Positions 1 to 5,362 of a stretch of DNA of 5,597 nucleotides are shown piece by piece. The stretch's first letter is position 1; each line of letters starts with the position of its first letter. This DNA is from CAWJHE01 sp964614855 (lineage in GTDB: Bacteria; Chloroflexota; Anaerolineae; Anaerolineales; UBA4823), in the NCBI GenBank assembly GCA_964614855.1, contig CAZTMX010000192.1:1-5597 (forward strand). The letters are read 5' to 3'. A model generated the notes under the pieces. The model saw only the letters and a program-made list of their open reading frames with translations. It did not search any database and was not told where the DNA came from. Made by a program: the position numbers and the translations under genes.

Positions 1-57
1 GCCAATGATCCCCGCCTTGACAAAGCCTTAGGATTTGTTATGATGGTCAACGGATAA
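1..57 (+). CDS. C-terminal end of an upstream protein (partial), possibly S41-family C-terminal processing peptidase
   Basis: Reading frame 1 is open from the window edge and ends at TAA 55-57, giving the 18 residues ANDPRLDKALGFVMMVNG. The pattern 'DP-x-L-x-K-A-L' just before the stop is the sort of ending often seen in CtpA/S41 carboxyl-terminal processing proteases, but 18 residues cannot prove a family. The next gene begins only 12 bp downstream (ATG 70) or directly at the stop (TTG 58), so the two are probably co-transcribed and perhaps translationally coupled. Other proteins could end the same way; the family call is a weak inference, while the existence of a coding end here is moderately likely. 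Confidence 0.4.
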   Translation, partial: ANDPRLDKALGFVMMVNG

Positions 58-69
58 TTGGATTCTACA

Positions 70-1374
70 ATGTCACACAGGCCTCAATTGGGCAAGAATA
101 GAAATTCCTTTTTGATTCTCTCACCGGGCTGGCAGCGCTGGTTGCTGGTTGTGATGGTATTCGTGTTGAGCGGGTGCGAATTTCCGTTTGGAAGCTCTGC
201 GCCGGGAACTTCTGGTGAAAAACCGTTAGCAACCGCTTCGCCATCTGGCTCCAATGGCGCTGGTGCAGGCCAATTTGGTGCAAATGCGGGGAGTGCTTAC
301 CCGGCTCCGGCTTACCCGGCAGCGGCTTATCCATCTCCAAACGACCTCAACACCTACCCAGGTGCAGCTTACCCGAATGCGACTTACCCCGGTCTCTCCT
401 CCCCGGCGCCGGCATACCCGGCCCCGGCACCTCCGGCAGCTTACCCTTCCACCAGCGACCTTGACGCTTACCCGGATGCGGCTTACCCTGGCGCTGAATC
501 TTCCAGCGGACAACCAGGCACATACCCGGACGCAGCAGCTCCAAGCGCCTACCCTGCATCTGATGCTGCATCCACTCAAGAGACTGTGCCTGACCAAACC
601 TATCCAGCTTCACAGGTGGATGCTACCCTCCAGCCGACCAGTACTGCAACACAGACCTTTGGGGTGATTAATACAAACACCCCCACACCGTCACTCACTG
701 CCAGCTCCACAGGTCAACCCACCTCAACGACGCCCAGCCAGAGTGCAGCCACAGCGACCATCCCGGCCTATCCATACCCCGACTTCCCGGTGTATGACCC
801 ATATCCCGGCATGACGACTGCCAGCCCGTCCCCAGGAGGGCAAGATGCGTACCCTTATCCGGGATCGACTGATACATCGCCGTATCCCATGGGTACAGTC
901 ACGGCCAGCCCACCCTCTGCAGATTTGCTAACCCCTACGGCATCTTTAACACCCGGTCCTTCGCCAACACCCACTGCGACCCCCACACCTACCTTTACCC
1001 CATCTCCGACTGCCACCCGAACACCCATCCCGCTGCCGCCCTGGGTGCGCTCAAAATTGCGCGCCAGCGACCCGACAAAGGTAAAACTGGCATCCGGAAA
1101 GCCCCAACTGGTGATGTTCTTTACCTTTTGGAGCGGGGCTTCCCAGGCGATTGCACCATTGATCCAAGGCCTGGAAGATCGTTACAAGACCAGGATCAAT
1201 TTTATCTACCTGGATGTGGATGACCCGCGCACGGCGAGCTTGCGCAAGCACCTGGGATACAAACTGCAACCGCACTTCTTCTTGCTGGATGCAAATGGGC
1301 GTGTCCTGTCAAACTGGAAGGGTTATGTCAAGATCAGTGAGCTGGTCCTGGCGCTCGATGCAGCCTTGAAGTAG
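70..1374 (+). CDS. Lipoprotein with Tyr-Pro-rich stalk and C-terminal thioredoxin-like domain lacking both active-site cysteines
   Basis: A 434-aa protein predicted to be exported and lipid-anchored. The N-terminus has basic residues, then a hydrophobic stretch (about residues 25-33) and a lipobox LSGC with the acceptor at Cys36. Residues about 76-179 carry 13 Tyr-Pro dipeptides in an Ala/Pro-rich context, and residues 234-273 carry six more. Residues about 290-322 are a Thr/Pro linker, typical of Chloroflexota surface proteins. Residues about 325-434 form a thioredoxin/TlpA-like fold: FFTFW, then SGAS where WCGPC-type sites have cysteines (Ser355 and Ser358), a YLDVDDP strand, the conserved cis-Pro equivalent (Pro401, QPHFFLLD) and a WKGYV strand. 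With both cysteines gone, disulfide exchange is not expected; a binding or scaffold role is possible but unproven. I prefer ATG 70, with GGA 7 nt upstream; TTG 58 in the same frame adds four residues and directly follows the upstream stop. Domain call is firm, function unknown. Confidence 0.85.
   Translation: MSHRPQLGKNRNSFLILSPGWQRWLLVVMVFVLSGCEFPFGSSAPGTSGEKPLATASPSGSNGAGAGQFGANAGSAYPAPAYPAAAYPSPNDLNTYPGAAYPNATYPGLSSPAPAYPAPAPPAAYPSTSDLDAYPDAAYPGAESSSGQPGTYPDAAAPSAYPASDAASTQETVPDQTYPASQVDATLQPTSTATQTFGVINTNTPTPSLTASSTGQPTSTTPSQSAATATIPAYPYPDFPVYDPYPGMTTASPSPGGQDAYPYPGSTDTSPYPMGTVTASPPSADLLTPTASLTPGPSPTPTATPTPTFTPSPTATRTPIPLPPWVRSKLRASDPTKVKLASGKPQLVMFFTFWSGASQAIAPLIQGLEDRYKTRINFIYLDVDDPRTASLRKHLGYKLQPHFFLLDANGRVLSNWKGYVKISELVLALDAALK
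295..888 (+). repeat. Degenerate Tyr-Pro (AYP/TYP/PYP) coding repeats forming a protein stalk
   Basis: Inside the lipoprotein gene, Tyr-Pro dipeptides recur irregularly every 3 to about 20 residues in two clusters (nucleotides 295-606 and 769-888). Tyr codons alternate between TAC and TAT and Pro codons vary (CCG, CCA, CCC, CCT), so the repeat is conserved at the protein level rather than being a fresh DNA duplication. Low-complexity Ala/Pro/Tyr segments like this probably form an extended, flexible spacer between the lipid anchor and the folded domain. Several opposite-strand open frames here are by-products of the biased composition. Confidence 0.75.
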
Positions 1375-1380
1375 TCCTCC

Positions 1381-1396
1381 AAAAATTATAATTTTT
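1381..1396. promoter_or_regulatory. Perfect 16-bp AT-only palindrome upstream of the copZA -10 box
   Basis: AAAAATTATAATTTTT is its own reverse complement. It ends 4 bp before the -10 box at 1401-1406 and therefore occupies the spacer and -35 zone of the proposed promoter. It could be a repressor or activator site, an UP-like AT element, or simply AT-rich intergenic DNA. A TATAAT (1387-1392) also lies within it, with TTGAAG (1366-1371) 15 bp upstream, a poor second promoter candidate. Confidence 0.35.
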
Positions 1397-1397
1397 A

Positions 1398-1406
1398 TGA
1401 TATAAT
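1398..1406 (+). promoter_or_regulatory. Candidate extended -10 promoter for copZ-copA
   Basis: TGATATAAT matches the extended -10 consensus TGnTATAAT exactly. No good -35 hexamer sits 16-18 bp upstream, which fits an extended -10 promoter that depends less on -35 contacts or one needing an activator. Transcription would begin near 1413, leaving a leader of about 100 nt before the copZ start. The lipoprotein gene ends at 1374, so the promoter is well placed to drive copZA independently of upstream genes. Confidence 0.5.
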
Positions 1407-1429
1407 TGGATAAAATTACTCCGATATGT

Positions 1430-1460
1430 GGACATGTGTTGGGTATTCATGTCCTTTTTT
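1430..1460 (+). terminator. Hairpin plus T-run: intrinsic terminator or leader attenuator before copZ
   Basis: GGACATG (1430-1436) and CATGTCC (1448-1454) are perfect 7-bp inverted arms separated by 11 nt, and six T follow directly (1455-1460). This is the form of a rho-independent terminator, though with a modest stem (4 G/C pairs of 7) and a short U-run. It could end transcripts of the lipoprotein gene. Since the best promoter lies upstream at 1398-1406, it would also sit in the copZA leader, where it could act as an attenuator; the arms could instead be a protein-binding palindrome. Confidence 0.4.
1431..1440. promoter_or_regulatory. Cop-box-like sequence (possible copper-repressor operator)
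   Basis: GACATGTGTT contains ACA-NN-TGT, the core of the KACANNTGTAM cop box bound by CopY-type repressors in Firmicutes. The trailing A and M positions do not match. It lies about 25 bp downstream of the proposed -10 and overlaps the left arm of the hairpin. No copY, csoR or cueR gene is visible in the window, and an 8-bp match arises easily by chance, so this is only a pointer. Confidence 0.15.
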
Positions 1461-1499
1461 GGATGTTGGAAGAAACAACAGAACTATTTTAGCTTGATC

Positions 1500-1504
1500 A
1501 GGAG
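1500..1504 (+). promoter_or_regulatory. Ribosome binding site that fixes the copZ start
   Basis: AGGAG ends 7 nt before ATG 1512, an ideal Shine-Dalgarno arrangement. It argues against the longer in-frame start at GTG 1428, which would add 28 residues of unrelated sequence before the metal-binding domain and would run through the hairpin and T-run. Confidence 0.8.
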
Positions 1505-1511
1505 AAAAGCT

Positions 1512-1715
1512 ATGCATACCGTTACTTATACTATCCCCAATATTTCTTGCCATCACTGTGTGCGCACCATTGAAACCGAAGTGTCCGATTTGGAAGGTGT
1601 GGTCAGTGTAAAGGCTGACGTTGATACAAAACAGGCAGTGATTTCTTTTGATACGCCTGCAAACGAGGAAAGAATCATGGCGTTATTAGCTGAGATCAAT
1701 TACCCTGCCGGATAG
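1512..1715 (+). CDS. copZ: CopZ-like copper chaperone (heavy-metal-associated domain protein)
   Basis: A 67-aa, single-domain cytosolic protein with the ferredoxin-like heavy-metal-associated (HMA) fold. The metal site is ISCHHC near residues 10-15, a CxxC with two histidines between the cysteines, known from copper chaperones such as CopZ. The rest follows the family: an 'xxIExxVsdLEGVxSVkaD' helix and strand, then a 'KQAVISFD' strand and a closing helix, with the usual length of 65-72 residues. It would bind Cu(I) and pass it to the N-terminal domain of CopA. The copA start lies 9 bp beyond its stop, and the copA ribosome binding site (AGGAG, 1714-1718) overlaps the copZ stop codon, so the pair is co-transcribed and likely coupled. 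A MerP-like Hg or other soft-metal role cannot be excluded from sequence, but the CopA partner makes copper by far the best call. Confidence 0.9.
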   Translation: MHTVTYTIPNISCHHCVRTIETEVSDLEGVVSVKADVDTKQAVISFDTPANEERIMALLAEINYPAG

Positions 1716-1724
1716 GAGACAAGT

Positions 1725-4148
1725 ATGGCTGGGCAAACTCAGGTTCAGCTTCCCATTACCGGGATGACCTGCGCCAATTGCGTGTCCACTGTGGAACGCA
1801 ATCTCAAGAAAGTAAACGGCGTTCAGGAGGCGGTGGTGAACCTTTCTTCCGAGAGGGCGTTAGTCACTTTTGACCCTACGCTGACCGGTCTGAAAGACCT
1901 GGTTAGCCGGGTTGAACGAGCTGGCTACGGCGTGGCAGAAGGTACAGCTGACCTGGCAATCCGCAGGCTGAGCGATGACAACGATGCGCGCCGGCTGGAA
2001 AAAGCGCTGCGCTCCCTGGAAGGGGTGACACAGGTGCAGGTGAACTTTGCGAGTGAGCGGGCGCGCCTGAAATATATCCCCACCCTGGTCAGCCAGCAAG
2101 AGATTCGCAGCGCGATCACCGCCAGTGGTTTTGAAGCGGTGGACAGCAGCGCGGACACCGAGGACGCAGAGGCCTTGGCGCGTGCTGCAGAAATCAACCA
2201 ACAGCGCAGGTTACTGGTTACCGGCCTGGTATTCACCATCCCGCTTTTTTTGTTTTCCATGGCGCATGACCTGGGTTTGCTGCCCATGTGGATCGCCCAC
2301 GCCCCCTGGCGCAACTGGCTCATGTTTGCCCTGGCAACACCGGTGCAATTTTACGTGGGTTGGCAATATTATGTCGGGGCATTCAAAGCATTGCGAAACG
2401 GCTCAGCCAACATGGATGTGTTGATCGCCATGGGCTCTTCGGCGGCATATTTTTATTCGCTGCCGATCGTTTTCGGTTGGCTGGAAGGGCATGTCTATTT
2501 TGAAACTGCAGCTGTGATCATCACACTGATCCGGCTGGGAAAATTCCTGGAAGCGCGCGCCAAAGGGCGTACCAGCGAGGCCATCAAAAAGTTGATGGGT
2601 TTGCGCGCCAGGAGTGCCCGGGTTGTGCGTAATGGCGAAGAAATGGAAGTGCCGGTCGATGAAGTGCTGGTGGGCGACCTGGTGATTGTCCGTCCTGGGG
2701 AGAAAATACCGGTGGACGGCGTGGTGATTGAAGGCAGCTCTGCGGTGGACGAATCAATGTTGACCGGAGAATCGCTGCCGGTGGAGAAGCGACAGGGGGA
2801 TACGGTCATCGGTGCTTCGTTGAATAAAATGGGTTTGCTGCGATTCGAAGCCACACGGGTGGGAAAGGAAACCGCCCTGGCGCAGATCATCCGCCTGGTG
2901 GAAGAAGCCCAGGGCAGTAAAGCACCAATCCAGAAACTGGCTGACCAAGTTTCGGCGGTATTTGTGCCTGCAGTCATAGGCCTGGCATTGTTGACATTCC
3001 TGGTCTGGTTTTTTCTGGTGCCACTTCCAGCGGATTCTAATATCAGCAGCTTTACCCGCGCCCTGATCCACATGGTTGCTGTGCTGGTGATTGCCTGCCC
3101 GTGTGCCATGGGGCTGGCTACACCCACGGCGGTGATGGTTGGAACCGGGAAGGCGGCTGAAATGGGTATCCTGTTTAAATCAAGCGAATCGCTTGAACGG
3201 GCCGGCAAGATTGACACTGTGGTGTTGGATAAGACCGGTACGATCACCACCGGCCGACCCGCACTGACAGATATCCAGGCAGTAGATGGGATTAAAGAAG
3301 ATCAGCTCCTACGGGTGGCTGCCTCCGTTGAACAGGGCAGCGAGCATCCCCTGGCAGAAGCCGTTGTGGCAGAGGCCAAGGCACGCTCACTCGTGCTTGA
3401 AATGCCATCTGCATTCTCAGCACTGGCCGGGCACGGCGTAGAAGCTCAGGTAGCCGGGCAGTCCATCCTGGTCGGCAGCCTGCGTTTGATGGGTGAGAGA
3501 AATGTGGCGCTGGACGGAATGATGCCGTTCGTGGATCAGTTGCAGAGTGAAGCAAAAACTGCGATCCTGGTCAGCGTGGATCAGAAAGTACAGGGAGTGC
3601 TGGGGGTGGCAGATACGGTGAAAGCGGGGGCTGCCAGCGCGGTAAAAGACCTGCAAAACATGGGTTTAGATGTGCTTATGCTCACGGGCGATAATCGCCA
3701 GACGGCTGCAGCCATCGCAAGCCAGGTGGGTGTGGAGCATGTGCTGGCGGAGGTGCTTCCAGGAGACAAGGCAGCGCAGGTGAAGGAGCTGCAAAAACAG
3801 GGCAAGATTGTGGCGATGGTGGGAGATGGGATCAACGACGCACCTGCCCTGGCGCAGGCGGAGGTTGGCATCGCCATTGGCAGTGGGACCGATGTCGCAT
3901 TGGCTGCTGCCCCGGTAATCTTGATTTCTGGTGAATTGCAGGGTGTCGCCCGTGCCATCAAGCTTTCACGCCATACGCTCAAAACGATCAAACAGAACCT
4001 GTTCTGGGCATTCTTTTACAACGTGATCCTGATCCCGGCAGCCGCCGTTGGACTGCTCAACCCCATGCTGGCAGCAGCCGCCATGGCTTTGAGCAGCGTA
4101 TTTGTGGTGAGTAACAGCTTGCGCTTAAAAAACATCACCCTTGGCTGA
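1725..4148 (+). CDS. copA: Copper-exporting P-type ATPase CopA (P1B-1 type)
   Basis: An 807-aa membrane pump that uses ATP to export Cu(I) from the cytosol. The N-terminus has one HMA domain with MTCANC (Cys16, Cys19), then a second HMA-like domain (about residues 77-142) in which both metal cysteines are replaced by Asp (Asp84, Asp87). Membrane helices follow at about 163-181, 199-219, 230-252 and 256-275. The actuator domain has TGES (347-350). The sixth helix carries Cys458-Pro-Cys460. The phosphorylation site is DKTGT (Asp502), the nucleotide-binding domain has SEHPLAEA (His541-Pro542), and TGDN (654-657) and GDGINDAP (700-707) complete the hinge. Tyr765-Asn766 in helix 7 and Met787-x-x-Ser790-Ser791 in helix 8 are the Cu+ (P1B-1) signature rather than Zn/Cd type. 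All catalytic residues are present and the length is normal. ATG 1725 has AGGAG 6 nt upstream. The last 24 bp overlap the convergent transporter gene. Confidence 0.97.
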   Translation: MAGQTQVQLPITGMTCANCVSTVERNLKKVNGVQEAVVNLSSERALVTFDPTLTGLKDLVSRVERAGYGVAEGTADLAIRRLSDDNDARRLEKALRSLEGVTQVQVNFASERARLKYIPTLVSQQEIRSAITASGFEAVDSSADTEDAEALARAAEINQQRRLLVTGLVFTIPLFLFSMAHDLGLLPMWIAHAPWRNWLMFALATPVQFYVGWQYYVGAFKALRNGSANMDVLIAMGSSAAYFYSLPIVFGWLEGHVYFETAAVIITLIRLGKFLEARAKGRTSEAIKKLMGLRARSARVVRNGEEMEVPVDEVLVGDLVIVRPGEKIPVDGVVIEGSSAVDESMLTGESLPVEKRQGDTVIGASLNKMGLLRFEATRVGKETALAQIIRLVEEAQGSKAPIQKLADQVSAVFVPAVIGLALLTFLVWFFLVPLPADSNISSFTRALIHMVAVLVIACPCAMGLATPTAVMVGTGKAAEMGILFKSSESLERAGKIDTVVLDKTGTITTGRPALTDIQAVDGIKEDQLLRVAASVEQGSEHPLAEAVVAEAKARSLVLEMPSAFSALAGHGVEAQVAGQSILVGSLRLMGERNVALDGMMPFVDQLQSEAKTAILVSVDQKVQGVLGVADTVKAGAASAVKDLQNMGLDVLMLTGDNRQTAAAIASQVGVEHVLAEVLPGDKAAQVKELQKQGKIVAMVGDGINDAPALAQAEVGIAIGSGTDVALAAAPVILISGELQGVARAIKLSRHTLKTIKQNLFWAFFYNVILIPAAAVGLLNPMLAAAAMALSSVFVVSNSLRLKNITLG

Positions 4149-5300
4149 TTTGAGCTTTACCAGGCTGAAGAAAAAGCCAATTGCCATGACGATCCCGCCA
4201 AATAGATAGGGCAGGTGCAGGTTGATATCGAAAAGTAATCCGGCTATCACCGGTCCTGTTGCCCTTCCCAGGCTCATAAATGCATTGGTAATCCCCATGG
4301 CGCTTCCCTGCCCACCCGCAGTTCTTTTGGATATTAACGAAGAAACAGATGGGCTGAGCATGGAGTTTGAAATGACGAAAAAGGAAAGCGTAAGCAAGAT
4401 GGTCGGATAACTCTCTGCGACCAGCATCAGTGGAAAGCCTATTGCCGTCCCTAATAAGGCAGTCTTGATCACTTTTTCTTCGCCCCAGCGCCTGGTCGCC
4501 GGACCGGTCAATGCACCCTGGATGGCAGCAGAAAGCAAGCCCACCACGGTCAGCAAAATGCCCACTTCTTTTGCACCGTAGTTAAAACGGTCGCTGGCAT
4601 ACAAACCGAAGATGCTTTCAAAGTTTGTCATGCCAAAATTGAGCATGAAAGCCATACTGAAAAGAAACCCGATCGGTCCAAGTAACGCCTGCGCCATCGC
4701 CCCAAGTTGCGGGCCGTGAATTTTGTACTCTTTGGTCCTTTCGGTTGTCGGCAGGCTTTCGGGCAATATTCGCCACACCAGGATCAAAGCGATAGTAGAG
4801 AGGAAGGATGCCAGGAAAAATGGCGTCGAAAGCGAGCGCGTTGCCAGCCAACCCGCCAGGCCGGGTCCGATGACCATCCCGATGCCCATCGCCGCACCCA
4901 GCAAACCCATCCCACCGCCGCGCTCTTTGTGGCTGGTGCTGTCGCTGATATACGCCATAGCGGTTGGCATTGTTGCTGAGGACAGGATGCCTGCCAGGAT
5001 GCGAGCTACAAACAGCATCCATAATTGTGTGGACAGACCAAATAATAATTGGGCGATTGCATTTCCGAGCACACCGATCATCAGGATCGGTTTGCGACCA
5101 TAACGGTCAGATAGACTTCCCCAAATAGGTGCGAACAGGAATTGCATCAGGGCATACGAAGCCATCAATGCGCCCATGGCGATCCCGCTGGCGCCAAAGC
5201 TCTTCACCAGGAAGGGCAAGATGGGGATGACCATGCCAAAACCAAGCATGATCACGATAAGCGTAAAGAAAAGGATAGAGAGATTCTTCTTATGGTCCAA
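4125..5300 (-). CDS. Major facilitator superfamily efflux transporter (DHA1, TetA/multidrug-type)
   Basis: A 391-aa protein with about 12 hydrophobic segments, the normal size for 12-helix MFS drug:H+ antiporters. Loop 2-3 holds motif A, GSLSDRYGRKP (residues 61-71, with Asp65 and Arg66). Helix 4 has the motif B Arg100 (ARILAG). Helix 5 has the antiporter motif C, GxxxGxxxGPxxxG (about 135-150), which marks exporters rather than importers. The stretch GALMASYALMQFLFAPIWG resembles TetA and related multidrug exporters. The substrate cannot be read from sequence; a specific tetracycline or drug assignment is not justified. The start is TTG at 5300-5298: AGGAAG lies 6 nt upstream, and the next Met (residue 18) falls inside helix 1, so a later start would damage the protein. 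It runs convergent to copA and has its own promoter, so a copper role is not implied. Confidence 0.9.
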   Translation of the reverse strand: MDHKKNLSILFFTLIVIMLGFGMVIPILPFLVKSFGASGIAMGALMASYALMQFLFAPIWGSLSDRYGRKPILMIGVLGNAIAQLLFGLSTQLWMLFVARILAGILSSATMPTAMAYISDSTSHKERGGGMGLLGAAMGIGMVIGPGLAGWLATRSLSTPFFLASFLSTIALILVWRILPESLPTTERTKEYKIHGPQLGAMAQALLGPIGFLFSMAFMLNFGMTNFESIFGLYASDRFNYGAKEVGILLTVVGLLSAAIQGALTGPATRRWGEEKVIKTALLGTAIGFPLMLVAESYPTILLTLSFFVISNSMLSPSVSSLISKRTAGGQGSAMGITNAFMSLGRATGPVIAGLLFDINLHLPYLFGGIVMAIGFFFSLVKLKSAKGDVF

Positions 5301-5306
5301 ATTGCA

Positions 5307-5312
5307 CTTCCT
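5307..5312 (-). promoter_or_regulatory. Ribosome binding site supporting the TTG start of the MFS gene
   Basis: On the minus strand AGGAAG is followed after 6 nt by the TTG start at 5300. This site decides the rare start codon. It lies in the loop of a small inverted repeat (GCAC, 8 nt, GTGC), which could slightly shade it in the mRNA. Confidence 0.7.
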
Positions 5313-5325
5313 ATTGTGCTTGACT

Positions 5326-5346
5326 GAAGGCTGATTTTAGTCCTTC
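5326..5346. promoter_or_regulatory. Inverted repeat around the MFS promoter -10 box (possible operator)
   Basis: GAAGG (5326-5330) and CCTTC (5342-5346) are 5-bp inverted arms with an 11-bp spacer that contains the -10 box. A dyad centred on the -10 is a usual position for TetR- or MarR-type repressors of drug exporters, but five-base arms are weak evidence and no regulator gene is in view. Confidence 0.25.
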
Positions 5347-5362
5347 GATTGAGTGCTGTCAA
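5334..5362 (-). promoter_or_regulatory. Sigma-70-type promoter of the MFS transporter gene
   Basis: On the minus strand, a perfect -35 TTGACA (5362-5357) is separated by exactly 17 bp from TAAAAT (5339-5334), which matches the -10 consensus at 5 of 6 positions. Transcription would start near 5327, giving a leader of about 27 nt that contains the ribosome binding site. Strength of match, spacing and position agree. Confidence 0.75.

Noticed and set aside
226..613. Opposite-strand and +2/+3 open frames within the lipoprotein stalk
   Set aside because: They arise from the repetitive GC-rich Tyr-Pro/Ala coding; products are Arg/Ser/Val- or Pro-Gly-Lys-biased and have no start signals.
1428..1511. 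Longer start for copZ at GTG 1428 with a 28-residue extension
   Set aside because: The extension crosses the hairpin and T-run, has no family similarity, and ATG 1512 has an ideal AGGAG at 7 nt.
2495..3250. 251-aa minus-strand open frame inside copA
   Set aside because: Antisense shadow of a strongly conserved P-type ATPase gene; Ser/Arg/Thr-rich translation with no recognisable domain.
4163..4178. GGCT-N8-AGCC hairpin near the copA stop as a terminator
   Set aside because: Only a 4-bp stem, no T-run on the copA strand after it, and it lies in MFS coding sequence.
4618..5103. Open frames of 90-134 aa on both strands inside the MFS gene
   Set aside because: Out-of-frame shadows of a clear transporter gene; no ribosome binding site or domain support.
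1725..5300. copZA plus MFS transporter as one copper-resistance island
   Set aside because: The MFS gene is convergent with its own promoter and shows drug-exporter motifs; no copper-specific residues are visible.
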